NCBI GenBank assembly: GCA_946414435.1
Contig: CAMKOM010000025.1
Location: 1 to 47,032, forward strand
Direction of reading: 5' to 3'
Length of the DNA stretch: 47,032 bases
Origin: an uncultured Bacteroidota bacterium
GTDB lineage: Bacteria > Bacteroidota > Bacteroidia > Bacteroidales > SZUA-534
Below the pieces are notes generated by a model that was not told where the DNA came from, searched no databases, and saw only the letters and a list, made by a program, of their open reading frames with translations. The position numbers were made by a program, and so were the translations under genes. Within the stretch, counting starts at the first letter, position 1, and every line of letters starts with the position of its first letter. Below are positions 31,531 through 40,207 of this stretch, in pieces.

Positions 31531-32820
31531 TTACGCCAACTCCGCATACAAATCGAACTCGTTGGCATCGGTGACGCGCACATCAACAAAGTCACCGATT
31601 GGCAGGTTGGCGCCCGAAACGAGCACTTCGCCGTCAACTTCGGGTGAGTCGCCCTCGCTGCGGCCAACAAAATACTCGCCTTCTTGCCTGTCTATCAGCA
31701 CTTTTATGGTTTGCCCGATTTCCTTCTGATTGATTTCCAACGAAATCTGCTGCTGAATGGCCATAATCTCCTCCATTCGCCGTTGTTTCACATCTTCGGG
31801 CACGTTATCGGTGTAATTTTCAAAGGCATAGGTATGCTCCTCGTTCGAGTAGGTGAAGACACCCAAACGGTCGAAGCGCACATCTTTAACAAAATCAACT
31901 AGTTCGGCAAAATCTTGGTCGGTTTCGTCGGGGTGGCCCACGAGCAGAGTGGTGCGCAAAACAAGCCCAGGCACGCGCTTGCGGAACTCTCGCACAAGAT
32001 TGTAAGTCTCTTGTTTACTGATATTTCGGCGCATCCGTGTGAGCATATTGTCGCTGATATGCTGCAGGGCAATGTCGAGATAGTTGCAAATGTTGTTGTG
32101 GCGCGCCATCACGTCGAGCACATCGAGCGGGAAGTGAGCGGGATAGGTGTAATGTATTCGCAGCCAGGCCAATCCGTCGATTTCGGCAATCTGCTCCATC
32201 AGTTCGGCAAGGCACTGCTTCTTGTACAAATCGACGCCGTAGAACGATAAATCCTGAGCAATCAGAATTATCTCCTTCACACCTGAAGCAACCAGCAAGC
32301 GGCACTCTTCCAAAATCTCTTCTTTCGGTCGTGATTTGTAACTGCCTGTAATATTGGGAATTGCGCAAAACGAGCAGGTGCGGTTGCAACCTTCCGAAAT
32401 TTTCACGTAGGCATAATGCGGCGGCGTTGTCAGCGTGCGCCCAGGCTGCAGATTGCAGTGATATTCAGCATTGAAGTATTGCAGCATCGGCTTCAGTTCA
32501 AACTTGCCGAACCACGCGTCAACTTCGGGTATTTCGGCCTTCAACTCTTCGCGGTAACGCTGGCTCAAGCAGCCGCAAACCACAATCTTGCCCACGCGGC
32601 GGTGCTTTTTCTGCTCGGCAAACTCAAGTATCGTATTGATTGACTCCTCTTTAGCATCGTTAATAAATCCGCAGGTGTTTATTACCACAAAGTCGAATTT
32701 TCCCGACTCGGCCTCGTAACTCACATCAAAACCATTGGCCACGAGTTGGCGCATAAGAATCTCGCTGTCAACGCGATTCTTCGAGCACCCCATTGTCAGA
32801 AGGTTGATTGTCTTTTTCAT
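31531..32820 (-). CDS. rimO: Ribosomal protein S12 methylthiotransferase RimO
   Basis: The product is 429 residues. RimO adds a methylthio group to the conserved aspartate of ribosomal protein S12, using two 4Fe-4S clusters. The N-terminal domain has cysteines in MGCSKNRVDSE, NTCGFINDAKEES and VCGCLSQRY; the radical-SAM CxxxCxxC is in CNRTCSFCAIP; a C-terminal TRAM domain ends the protein. The ATG at 32820 (MKKTINLLTMG) is chosen over a TTG upstream. It follows ftsY by 23 bp. Confidence 0.95.
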   Translation of the reverse strand: MKKTINLLTMGCSKNRVDSEILMRQLVANGFDVSYEAESGKFDFVVINTCGFINDAKEESINTILEFAEQKKHRRVGKIVVCGCLSQRYREELKAEIPEVDAWFGKFELKPMLQYFNAEYHCNLQPGRTLTTPPHYAYVKISEGCNRTCSFCAIPNITGSYKSRPKEEILEECRLLVASGVKEIILIAQDLSFYGVDLYKKQCLAELMEQIAEIDGLAWLRIHYTYPAHFPLDVLDVMARHNNICNYLDIALQHISDNMLTRMRRNISKQETYNLVREFRKRVPGLVLRTTLLVGHPDETDQDFAELVDFVKDVRFDRLGVFTYSNEEHTYAFENYTDNVPEDVKQRRMEEIMAIQQQISLEINQKEIGQTIKVLIDRQEGEYFVGRSEGDSPEVDGEVLVSGANLPIGDFVDVRVTDANEFDLYAELA

Positions 32821-32843
32821 TGCAATTTCAGGCAAATAATTGA

Positions 32844-33785
32844 TTATGAGAATAATGAATCAACGAATTCGGCAGGTACAAAATCCTGCAAATCGTCGAT
32901 TCCCTCGCCCACACCAATATAGCGCACGGGGATTTTGAACTGGTCCGATATGCCGATAACCACGCCGCCCTTGGCCGTGCCGTCGAGTTTGGTTATTGCC
33001 AGCGACGAGACTTCGGTTGCCAGCGTGAACTGCTTGGCCTGCTCAAAGGCGTTTTGGCCTGTCGAACCATCGAGCACCAGCATCACATCGTGTGGCGCCT
33101 GCGGGTCGATTTTCTGCATCACCTTGCAGATTTTTGTCAACTCGTTCATCAGGTTCACCTTGTTGTGCAGACGTCCAGCAGTGTCGATTATGACCACATC
33201 GGCGCCGTTTTTGGTTGCCGACTCAAGCGTGTCGTAGGCCACCGAAGCGGGGTCGGAACCCATACGCTGCTTGATAATGGGCACGCCGACGCGGTTTGCC
33301 CAAACCTCGAGTTGCTCAATGGCGGCGGCGCGGAAGGTGTCGGCTGCGCCAATCATCACCTTCTTGCCCTGCTGTTTGAATTTGTTGGCTAACTTTCCGA
33401 TTGTTGTTGTTTTTCCTGCCCCGTTAACACCCACAACCATAATCACATACGGCTTGCCCGCAATGGTTTCAATGGCGTTGTCGTGTGAGTTGGCTTTGTT
33501 TTCGGCCAAAAGGGCGGTAATCTCGTCGCGCAGCAGAGCGTTCAACTCGTTGGTGTTGAGATACTTGTCGGCCTTAGCGCGTTCCTGGATACGTTCGATA
33601 ATCTTTAGAGTGGTTTCAACGCCCACATCCGAGGTTATCAGCACTTCCTCCAGATTATCAAGCACTTCGTCATCGACAGTGGATTTTCCGACAATGGCGC
33701 GCGAGATTTTTTTGAACACGCTCTCTTTGGTCTTTGCCAGACCTTTGTCGAGCGTATCTTTCTGAAAACGAGAAAACAAACCCAT
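32844..33785 (-). CDS. ftsY: Signal recognition particle receptor FtsY
   Basis: The product is 313 residues. FtsY is the membrane-associated GTPase that docks the SRP-ribosome complex. The NG domain is complete: a helical N domain, then GVNGAGKTTTIGKLA near 115, DTFRAAAIEQL, IIDTAGRLHNK and ITKLDGTAKGG. The acidic A domain found in E. coli is absent, as in many bacteria, so membrane binding relies on the N-terminal amphipathic start MGLFSRF. It pairs functionally with the SRP RNA at 4452-4549 and is separated from the L28 operon by a terminator. Confidence 0.96.
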   Translation of the reverse strand: MGLFSRFQKDTLDKGLAKTKESVFKKISRAIVGKSTVDDEVLDNLEEVLITSDVGVETTLKIIERIQERAKADKYLNTNELNALLRDEITALLAENKANSHDNAIETIAGKPYVIMVVGVNGAGKTTTIGKLANKFKQQGKKVMIGAADTFRAAAIEQLEVWANRVGVPIIKQRMGSDPASVAYDTLESATKNGADVVIIDTAGRLHNKVNLMNELTKICKVMQKIDPQAPHDVMLVLDGSTGQNAFEQAKQFTLATEVSSLAITKLDGTAKGGVVIGISDQFKIPVRYIGVGEGIDDLQDFVPAEFVDSLFS

Positions 33786-33824
33786 AGTGTTTCTGTAATA
33801 AATTATCAATGCGGAAGCCGAAAT

Positions 33825-33862
33825 AAAAAAGGCTTTCCCCGCATACGAAGAAAGCCTTTTTT
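33825..33862 (-). terminator. Terminator between DUF4295 and ftsY
   Basis: GGCTTTC (33831-33837) pairs with GAAAGCC (33850-33856), extended by six A-T pairs each side. On the minus strand it ends in a T run. It closes the rpmB-rpmG-DUF4295 transcript. Confidence 0.85.
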
Positions 33863-33878
33863 ATGTCAAACTAAAAAT

Positions 33879-34031
33879 TTATTTCTTGAAAAAATCTTTT
33901 GCGTGCTCAGCATTAACAACTTCCTCTTTGAATTGGTAAGCGCCAGTTTTCGGCGATTTTACCATCTTAATGCATTTTACGAAACTTTTAGCGTCGCCTG
34001 TTTTCAGGGTTGCAACTACTTTCTTTGCCAT
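33879..34031 (-). CDS. DUF4295 small protein
   Basis: This 50-residue basic protein starts MAKKVVATLKTGDAKSF and ends AKDFFKK. It matches the DUF4295 family, found only in Bacteroidetes and always near ribosomal proteins L28 and L33, so a ribosome-associated role is inferred. It is 6 bp downstream of rpmG. Confidence 0.9.
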   Translation of the reverse strand: MAKKVVATLKTGDAKSFVKCIKMVKSPKTGAYQFKEEVVNAEHAKDFFKK

Positions 34032-34037
34032 AGCCTA

Positions 34038-34226
34038 TTATTTTATTTCCTTATGAACGGTTACCTTCTTCAGGAATGGGTTATACTTACGCATTTCAAG
34101 TCTCTCAGGAGTGTTCTTGCGGTTTTTAGTGGTAATATACCGCGACATTCCCGGCACACCGCTCTCCTTTTGTTCGGTGCATTCCAAAATCACCTGAACT
34201 CTGTTTCCTTTAGCTTTCTTTGCCAT
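34038..34226 (-). CDS. rpmG: 50S ribosomal protein L33
   Basis: The product is 62 residues with the bL33 pattern ([30 protein letters not shown]). Zinc-binding cysteine pairs are absent; only one Cys is present, so it is the zinc-independent form. It lies 14 bp after rpmB. Confidence 0.95.
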   Translation of the reverse strand: MAKKAKGNRVQVILECTEQKESGVPGMSRYITTKNRKNTPERLEMRKYNPFLKKVTVHKEIK

Positions 34227-34240
34227 ATCGAACTGAATTT

Positions 34241-34483
34241 TTAGTAGTTATTGATATAACCAGCGGCTTTGGCCTCTTGCAGCATCTTGTGCAAACCTTT
34301 TTTGTTGATATCGCGCAAGCCGCTTGCCGATACTTTCAATGTAATCCAACGGTCCTCTTCGGGATAGTAGAATTTCTTATTGAACAAATTTGCATGGAAC
34401 TTTCTCTTGGTCTTCAAGTTAGAGTGACCAACATTGTTACCAACCATGCTACGTTTTCCTGTTACTTGACAAACTCGTGACAT
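34241..34483 (-). CDS. rpmB: 50S ribosomal protein L28
   Basis: The product is 80 residues. [25 protein letters not shown] is the typical bL28 start, followed by the basic [21 protein letters not shown] segment. It is the first gene of the rpmB-rpmG-DUF4295 operon, with a promoter at 34521-34553. Confidence 0.96.
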   Translation of the reverse strand: MSRVCQVTGKRSMVGNNVGHSNLKTKRKFHANLFNKKFYYPEEDRWITLKVSASGLRDINKKGLHKMLQEAKAAGYINNY

Positions 34484-34520
34484 ATCTTTACTTTATAGTT
34501 TTTGTCTAAAAATCGGATTG

Positions 34521-34553
34521 CAAAGTACGTGTTTAAAATTCAATTTAGCAAAT
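34521..34553 (-). promoter_or_regulatory. Promoter of the rpmB operon
   Basis: On the minus strand TTTG (34553-34550), a spacer of about 21 bp and TACTTTG (a near match to TAnnTTTG, 34527-34521) lie 38 bp before the rpmB start. Confidence 0.5.
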
Positions 34554-34650
34554 GTTTTTTGGTGTTTTTTTCGACTGTTTTTGTCGTTTTGCAAAGCGGT
34601 TTCGCAATTGCTCATTAACACTGCTTAATAATTGATTCTCAGCTCAATAA

Positions 34651-35127
34651 TTACACATTTGCCAATAACAATTCGAGCGCCGCGATGGTAAAACGTTCGA
34701 TGTTCTGTTGACGATCGGTGCCGAAAACAACGCGGGTTGACAGCACTTTGCCCGGCGTGGCCACACCAATATATACTGTTCCGACAGGGTCGGTGGCAGT
34801 AGCGCCGGTTGGACCGGCAATTCCGGTTGTTGATACGGCAAAATCGGCACCCGTAACGCGGCGCGCGCCTTCAGCCATTGCCTCGGCTGCTTGGTGTGAA
34901 ACTTCGGTATAGCGCTCGATAAGCTCTTGTGGCACGCCCAACACGCTCATCTTCACTTGGTTGGTATAGGACACCACTCCACCTTTAAACCACGCCGAAC
35001 TGCCCGGCACAAGCGTTATCTGATGGGCGATGTTGCCGCCCGTACAACTCTCAGCCGTAGCCAACCACGCGCCCGCTGCCAACATTTTAGCGGCCAACTG
35101 CTCAACCAAAATTCGTGCTTCGTCCAT
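34651..35127 (-). CDS. pncC: CinA C-terminal family amidase (nicotinamide-nucleotide amidase)
   Basis: The product is 158 residues, only the CinA C-terminal domain. It deamidates nicotinamide mononucleotide to nicotinate mononucleotide in NAD salvage. Characteristic segments are LATAESCTGGNIAHQIT, FKGGVVSYTNQVK, SHQAAEAMAEGAR and STTGIAGPTGATATDPVGTVYIG. The ATG at 35127 (MDEARIL) is preferred; upstream in-frame sequence is unlike the family. It is a single gene 167 bp downstream of the rpmB start and has no clear terminator. Confidence 0.92.
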   Translation of the reverse strand: MDEARILVEQLAAKMLAAGAWLATAESCTGGNIAHQITLVPGSSAWFKGGVVSYTNQVKMSVLGVPQELIERYTEVSHQAAEAMAEGARRVTGADFAVSTTGIAGPTGATATDPVGTVYIGVATPGKVLSTRVVFGTDRQQNIERFTIAALELLLANV

Positions 35128-35305
35128 AAAACAGATGCTGCTTACAGGTGGCGAAAGTAGCGTTTTTGAGTGAATCGGTTGGTCGGTAAATCGGTGAATC
35201 GATTTTATTTTCAAAAAAAATCTTCGAACACAAAATATTGCGAAAAATGTTGCGTTCAAATTACGCAACGACTAAAAACAATTTATTAAGAAAGGGACTT
35301 TGCCT

Positions 35306-35506
35306 ATGGTGAAATGTTTTACTATCTTTTTTAAATTCAGTAACATACGGAGCAAAAAAAACAAACAATCCGACATTCTGGAAGCAGGATTGCGCAACCA
35401 GTTCAGTCCGTCGGAAGCCACAATTGGTAACATAATGGCGTTTGCAAAAGCTCATCGTACTGAAAAAACTGAGAACGCTGGTTCGGTTGAACTGGTAATG
35501 AATTAA
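35306..35506 (+). CDS. Small conserved-looking protein of unknown function
   Basis: The product is 66 residues: a basic, hydrophobic start (MVKCFTIFFKFSNIRSKKNKQ) and a C-terminal half SPSEATIGNIMAFAKAHRTE ending GSVELVMN. I recall similar tails in small Bacteroidetes proteins, but no function is known to me. A strong terminator follows 19 bp after the stop, which supports expression. The ATG at 35306 is chosen over an in-frame TTG at 35300. Upstream, TTGCGT and ACGCAA (35252-35270) form a short inverted repeat. Confidence 0.6.
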   Translation: MVKCFTIFFKFSNIRSKKNKQSDILEAGLRNQFSPSEATIGNIMAFAKAHRTEKTENAGSVELVMN

Positions 35507-35525
35507 GCCGAAAAGCGGCATTACG

Positions 35526-35555
35526 GGCGGGAACGATAGTTCTCGCCTTTTTTTT
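35526..35555 (+). terminator. Terminator after the small gene
   Basis: GGCGGGAAC (35526-35534) pairs with GTTCTCGCC (35539-35547) around GATA, with one G-U, and eight T follow. Confidence 0.85.
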
Positions 35556-35582
35556 GCTCGTTGAGTTTTGAGTGACAACGCT

Positions 35583-37652
35583 CTATTCCATTCCCCAGAA
35601 CTTGCGCAAGAACCATTCAGCTGACAAGAAAACAAGGACCAGCAATAAAATCGAAAGTAAATCGATAGCCCTAAACAGGCGATTGGTAACGATCACGGTT
35701 TCTGCAACTTCGGGATTGTGGAAAATGGTTTCGGGCAGGGCGTCGATGTTGTTAGGTGAAAACATTTGCCCGCCATGACTATCGGCCAAGCGGAAAAGCA
35801 GACTGTGGTCGGCTTGCAGACGGCTCATCTCTGCCGACTCGTCAACAACCATAAACTGCCCGTGACGCGTCAGAATTTCGTCGCCGAGCGTTGCGGTGGC
35901 TGTGTAGCGGTAAAGTCCGACAGGTTTGCGCCCCAAGTTGAGCGAGTAGCCCAGCCCCGATGGTTGGAATGCCGATTTGATGCGGTTCCCGGCCGGGTCG
36001 GTCAGCTCAAGAGCCACATCGGCAGTAGTGACGGGTTCCATTGAGCGGTTGTGGAACACGGCATCGAAAATCACTTCACGGTGCATTGGCACCACTTCGT
36101 CGGTGGTTACTTCAAAGCGGTCCTTTTTCTCGTTGTTGCACAGGTATTGAACTGTTTTATTGATGATTTCGTCGGTTACGGCATGCGAACCGTTCGATGC
36201 GTAATCGGTCAGACGCCAACGCCAGAGCCCCTCGCCACTCACCACACCGATTTTTTGCGTGGCTGTTGTCACAAAGTAAACCAGCGGCCGCTGAGTGCCG
36301 ACTGATCCAATCTTCTGATAGAAAAGCACTTGCCCTTTCGGTGCAGTACGATAGTTGCCATATGGCACATTCAGCGGTGGAAAAAGTACAGTCTGTGTAG
36401 CATCAAAATTTGTCTTAAAAAGCTGAAAATCAATATTGAATAAAGGGTAGGCATCGTCATTGTCGCCACGCTTTCGCTCAATGCCAATGCTTGGCAATGC
36501 CGCTTGAAGCGACTTTATATCGGTTTGATTGCCAACTATAAACAGCATTGGCAAATCGATTTTTACAGCCTGCTCAATTATTTTTTGTACGTTGTGCTGT
36601 GCCGATGGCAGTTGGTGCAGAATCAGAAGCGAATAATCGTCAAGCCGACTGCTAAAATCGTCTATGTTGCTTATTGTCAGTTTGAAACGTTCATTTTTGG
36701 CCAGCACTTGCTCAAGTGCCGAAACATCGGGATGCCAAGCGTTTTGTAGCAGAAGCACATTCAGTGCTTCACCACTGACATCGACAACCACACTGCGCCG
36801 ATTGTTTTGGCTATTTGCGTCGTTTTCAGGCACATCAATGCGCACATCGTATCGGTGCAACCCTTCATCGGCGCCATCGATGTAAAAAATCTCTTTTTGG
36901 TAAGTGAAATCCGTTCTGATGCTGACAGTGCGGCTCTGCAGTATTTTATCATTCTCACTCACCGTAAGTTGATAATCGCCGAAAGGCACATTTTCGCCTT
37001 TGATGCAAACCATTATCGGGAAACGTGACTGACGGAAAGCAGTTTTGTTTGCCACAATGCGATCGATAGACAGGTCGGGATGCGGCAGCGTGTCGCCAAG
37101 GGCGATGGTGTAGACGGGCTTGCTGAATGTGCCCGCTTTATAGAGTGGTTCGGCACCCTGATTCACAATGCCATCCGTAGCAATTATCAGTGCACCAACA
37201 TTTTCACCATAAAAATTTGTTGCCACATAGTCGAATACCGACGAGATGTTGGTGGTTTGTCCTGAAAAGTTAATCGGCTCGTTTTCAGTGGTTTTGTCAG
37301 AAAAAACAACTGAGCGGACATCATATTTGCCACCCAGTTGTTGTTTCAGTTTATCGATTTTATCGATGTAATCGGTTCTATACCAGGCCGAATCGGCATT
37401 TGCCACAATCGATGACGAGTTGTCTTGTGCAAGAACGACAATTGGCCGTTTCTGCTGTTTGTTACTTATTTTCAGTGTTATGTCGAGAATAGTGATGCAC
37501 AACAGCAACATCGACACAAACCGCAGCGCCGCCAAAATGGTGCGCTGACGCCTGTTGGCCTGTGCTTGGGCGCGTTTGCCCGAATAGAGCCACCACGCCA
37601 CGACCGCAGCCACGGGCAGACTAATCAGCAACGGCAGAAAGAACGATGTCAT
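35583..37652 (-). CDS. Membrane-anchored VWA-domain protein
   Basis: The product is 689 residues. Two hydrophobic segments near the N terminus (about 4-22 and 40-60) and one at the C terminus (about 662-682) frame a large extracytoplasmic part. A von Willebrand A-like domain follows the first anchor, with a DxSxS metal site in AQDNSSS and IIATDGIVNQG further on. Later segments look like a glutamine-amidotransferase-like fold (ALNVLLLQNAWHPDVSALEQVL) and beta-sandwich domains. This is the plan of Bacteroidetes VWA proteins related to the Bat family; the role is unknown. It starts 25 bp after fabG and is probably co-transcribed. Confidence 0.8.
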   Translation of the reverse strand: MTSFFLPLLISLPVAAVVAWWLYSGKRAQAQANRRQRTILAALRFVSMLLLCITILDITLKISNKQQKRPIVVLAQDNSSSIVANADSAWYRTDYIDKIDKLKQQLGGKYDVRSVVFSDKTTENEPINFSGQTTNISSVFDYVATNFYGENVGALIIATDGIVNQGAEPLYKAGTFSKPVYTIALGDTLPHPDLSIDRIVANKTAFRQSRFPIMVCIKGENVPFGDYQLTVSENDKILQSRTVSIRTDFTYQKEIFYIDGADEGLHRYDVRIDVPENDANSQNNRRSVVVDVSGEALNVLLLQNAWHPDVSALEQVLAKNERFKLTISNIDDFSSRLDDYSLLILHQLPSAQHNVQKIIEQAVKIDLPMLFIVGNQTDIKSLQAALPSIGIERKRGDNDDAYPLFNIDFQLFKTNFDATQTVLFPPLNVPYGNYRTAPKGQVLFYQKIGSVGTQRPLVYFVTTATQKIGVVSGEGLWRWRLTDYASNGSHAVTDEIINKTVQYLCNNEKKDRFEVTTDEVVPMHREVIFDAVFHNRSMEPVTTADVALELTDPAGNRIKSAFQPSGLGYSLNLGRKPVGLYRYTATATLGDEILTRHGQFMVVDESAEMSRLQADHSLLFRLADSHGGQMFSPNNIDALPETIFHNPEVAETVIVTNRLFRAIDLLSILLLVLVFLSAEWFLRKFWGME

Positions 37653-37677
37653 AATTCGCCGAGAGCCTGATCATCAA

Positions 37678-38424
37678 TTATGTGAGCATTCCGCCGCAAA
37701 CGTTGATAACCTGTCCGGTAACGTAAGCCGAAAGGTCGGAACCAAGGAACGCAGCCACATTGGCCACATCTTCGGGTGTTCCACCGCGGCGCATCGGAAT
37801 TTTCTTCATCCACTCGTCTTTCACTGCATCGGGCAGAACATCAGTCATTTCAGTCATGATGAAACCCGGTGCGATGGCATTGCAGCGAATGTTGCGGGCG
37901 CCAAGTTCCTGTGCGGCCGACTTAGTGAAGCCAATGATTCCGGCCTTCGAAGCCGCGTAGTTGCATTGGTTTGCGTTGCCGCGAACACCAACTACTGAAC
38001 TCATGTTGATGATTGAGCCGGCGGCCTGCTTCCACATCACGGGCTGAACAGCCTTGCTCATGCAGAACACCGATTTCAGGTTGACACGCATAATGTCGTC
38101 CCACTGCTCTTCGGTGAGACGCTTGAGAGCGGCGTCACGGGTGATTCCGGCATTGTTTACCAGAATATCGATGCGACCGAATTCGGTAGCAATTTCAGCC
38201 ACATATTTCTGCGATGCTTCAAAATCAGAAGCGTCGAAAGCGTAGAATTTGGCCTTTATGCCCATTTGGTTCAGTTCGTTTTCAAACTTCATCACTTCGT
38301 CGCGAAGCGATGTGCAGGTGAGTGCCAGATTGGCGCCCTGCTCAGCGAATTTCAAGGCGATGCCCTTGCCAATTCCGCGTCCGGCACCTGTGATGAGCGC
38401 CGTTTTTCCTTCAAGTAATTTCAT
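37678..38424 (-). CDS. fabG: 3-oxoacyl-[acyl-carrier-protein] reductase
   Basis: The product is 248 residues, a short-chain dehydrogenase reducing 3-oxoacyl-ACP with NADPH in fatty acid synthesis. The cofactor loop TGAGRGIGKGIA, the NNAGIT motif, the Ser in NMSSVVG and the YAASKAG catalytic Tyr and Lys are all present, with FabG-like PGFIMTEMTDVLPD and the C-terminal YVTGQVINVCGGM. It is the first gene of a two-gene unit with the VWA protein; a one-mismatch -7 box (TACCTTTA) is at about 38480. Confidence 0.94.
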   Translation of the reverse strand: MKLLEGKTALITGAGRGIGKGIALKFAEQGANLALTCTSLRDEVMKFENELNQMGIKAKFYAFDASDFEASQKYVAEIATEFGRIDILVNNAGITRDAALKRLTEEQWDDIMRVNLKSVFCMSKAVQPVMWKQAAGSIINMSSVVGVRGNANQCNYAASKAGIIGFTKSAAQELGARNIRCNAIAPGFIMTEMTDVLPDAVKDEWMKKIPMRRGGTPEDVANVAAFLGSDLSAYVTGQVINVCGGMLT

Positions 38425-38611
38425 ATTTTTTTGAATTTATTGCCGTCGGCATATGCAAAATTTATGCCTACAATGATGCGATAAAGGTAGAAATTTATTT
38501 CGATTGGTCGACAGAGCCGCCATTGGCGATTTGCCTACACATATTATATATGTTTGTCGATGGCATTCAAGCTGTACAACCACTGTTTATTGCGCCTTTT
38601 GAGATAAAAAC

Positions 38612-38669
38612 GCACAAATTGTGCATTTGATTTCAGGAATCTTTTGGATTTTATTTATTGATTATCAAT
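38612..38669. promoter_or_regulatory. Two 13-bp palindromes in the fabG-metY gap
   Basis: GCACAAATTGTGC (38612-38624) and ATTGATTATCAAT (38657-38669) are perfect palindromes with one central base. They lie in the 379-bp gap (38425-38803) between divergent genes and may be regulator sites. No gene and no known riboswitch is seen in the gap. Confidence 0.35.
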
Positions 38670-38703
38670 CGTATATGCATTTAAATAAAAATTTTTTAAA
38701 AAA

Positions 38704-38728
38704 ATAACCTACCAACATAGTGGGTAAT
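38704..38728. promoter_or_regulatory. Candidate Rrf2-type operator overlapping the metY promoter
   Basis: ATAACCTAC (38704-38712) and GTGGGTAAT (38720-38728) form an imperfect dyad around a 7-bp spacer. Its CC/GG core and AT edges resemble sites bound by Rrf2-family repressors such as CymR and IscR. It covers the -33 position of the promoter whose -7 box is at 38742-38749. An Rrf2 gene lies two genes downstream. Confidence 0.45.
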
Positions 38729-38741
38729 AGGAAAATTGTAT

Positions 38742-38749
38742 TATGTTTG
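38742..38749 (+). promoter_or_regulatory. -7 box for metY
   Basis: TATGTTTG is an exact TAnnTTTG box, 54 bp before the metY ATG. The -33 region is occupied by the dyad at 38704-38728. Confidence 0.6.
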
Positions 38750-38792
38750 CATCGTCAAAAACGACAAAACAGTTTAAAACAATACATAAAAA

Positions 38793-38798
38793 AGGAGG
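38793..38798 (+). promoter_or_regulatory. Canonical Shine-Dalgarno site of metY
   Basis: AGGAGG lies 5 bp before the ATG at 38804. It fixes that start over the earlier in-frame start at 38720. Such sites are rare in Bacteroidetes and I saw no other as good in this window. Confidence 0.75.
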
Positions 38799-38803
38799 TT
38801 ATT

Positions 38804-40093
38804 ATGACACAGAAAAACTACCGCTTCGAGACACTGCAACTTCATGTTGGCCAAGAGACTGCCGACCCTGTAACCGATTCACGCGCAGTGCCAATTTATC
38901 AGACAACATCGTATGTGTTCCATAACTCGAAACATGCCGCCGACCGCTTCGGCCTTGCCGATCCGGGCAACATCTACGGCCGTCTGACCAACACAACTCA
39001 GGACGTTCTTGAGCGCCGCGTTGCCGCTCTCGAAGGTGGCGTTGCCGCTTTGGCATTGGCTTCAGGCGCAGCCGCAATAACCTACACAATTCAAGCGCTG
39101 GCACAGAACGGCGACCACATTGTGGCTCAGAAAACCATCTACGGCGGAACTTATAACTTGCTGTCGCACACGCTTTCACAGTTTGGTGTTGAGACGACTT
39201 TTGTTGACGCACACAACTTGAAAGAGGTTGAGGCAGCCATCCGTCCGAACACAAAAGCCATCTATCTTGAAACTTTGGGCAACCCCAACAGCGATATTCC
39301 AAACATTGACGCAATTGCCGAAATTGCTCACAATCATGGTCTTCCGTTGGTTATCGACAACACCTTCGGCACCCCATATCTGATTCGCCCGCTTGAGCAT
39401 GGCGCCGACATTGTAGTTCACTCGGCTACAAAATTCCTAGGCGGCCACGGCACAACTCTGGGCGGAATCATTGTCGATGGCGGCAAATTCGACTGGAAAA
39501 AGTCAGGCAAATACGCACCAATCGCTGCACCAAACCCGAGCTATCACGGCGTTTCGTTTGCCGACGTGGTTGGTCCTGCTGCTTTCGTGACCTACATCCG
39601 CGCCATTCTGTTGCGCGACCAAGGTGCGGCCATCAGCCCGTTCAACGCATTCCTGCTGCTGCAAGGTGTTGAGACTCTGTCGCTTCGTCTTGAGCGCCAC
39701 GTTGAGAACACACTGAAAGTGGTTGATTTTCTGAAGAATCACCCGAAAGTGGCCAAGGTTAATCACCCATCGTTGGCCGATCATCCAGATCACGAACTCT
39801 ACAAAAAATATTTCCCGAACGGCGGTGCAAGCATCTTCACATTCGAGATTAAAGGCGGAAAGGATGCTGCTTGGAAATTTATCGACAATTTAAAGATTTT
39901 CAGTCTTTTAGCAAATGTGGCCGACGTGAAATCGCTGGTTATCCACCCTGCAACAACAACACACTCGCAGCTCAGCGACCAAGAGCTTGCCGAGCAGGGA
40001 ATCAGCCAAAGCACCATCCGCTTGTCGATTGGTACTGAGCATGTCGACGACATTATCGACGACTTGAAATCGGCCTTCGATGCAGTGAAATAA
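38804..40093 (+). CDS. metY: O-acetylhomoserine aminocarboxypropyltransferase (sulfhydrylase)
   Basis: The product is 429 residues, a Cys/Met-metabolism PLP enzyme that makes homocysteine from O-acetylhomoserine and sulfide. The start [15 protein letters not shown] with YQTTSYVF, the [14 protein letters not shown] segment, the PLP lysine in [14 protein letters not shown] and the C-terminal [15 protein letters not shown] are typical of the long MetY group rather than of cystathionine synthase. It precedes cysK by 114 bp. With cysK and the Rrf2 gene it forms a sulfide assimilation cluster, probably regulated through the dyad at 38704-38728. Confidence 0.93.
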   Translation: MTQKNYRFETLQLHVGQETADPVTDSRAVPIYQTTSYVFHNSKHAADRFGLADPGNIYGRLTNTTQDVLERRVAALEGGVAALALASGAAAITYTIQALAQNGDHIVAQKTIYGGTYNLLSHTLSQFGVETTFVDAHNLKEVEAAIRPNTKAIYLETLGNPNSDIPNIDAIAEIAHNHGLPLVIDNTFGTPYLIRPLEHGADIVVHSATKFLGGHGTTLGGIIVDGGKFDWKKSGKYAPIAAPNPSYHGVSFADVVGPAAFVTYIRAILLRDQGAAISPFNAFLLLQGVETLSLRLERHVENTLKVVDFLKNHPKVAKVNHPSLADHPDHELYKKYFPNGGASIFTFEIKGGKDAAWKFIDNLKIFSLLANVADVKSLVIHPATTTHSQLSDQELAEQGISQSTIRLSIGTEHVDDIIDDLKSAFDAVK

Positions 40094-40207
40094 GCTTGGT
40101 GTGGGGCGTAAAGAGCAAAGTTAAATGAGCAATTTTTGAACACCCGACGCCAAAAAATGATAACTTGCGGCTTCTAACTTGTAACTAATAATTAAAACAG
40201 AAATAAA

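Noticed and set aside
38425-38803. SAM or other sulfur riboswitch upstream of metY
   Set aside because: No stem arrangement of a known SAM riboswitch could be recognised; only short palindromes, a promoter and a ribosome site are visible.
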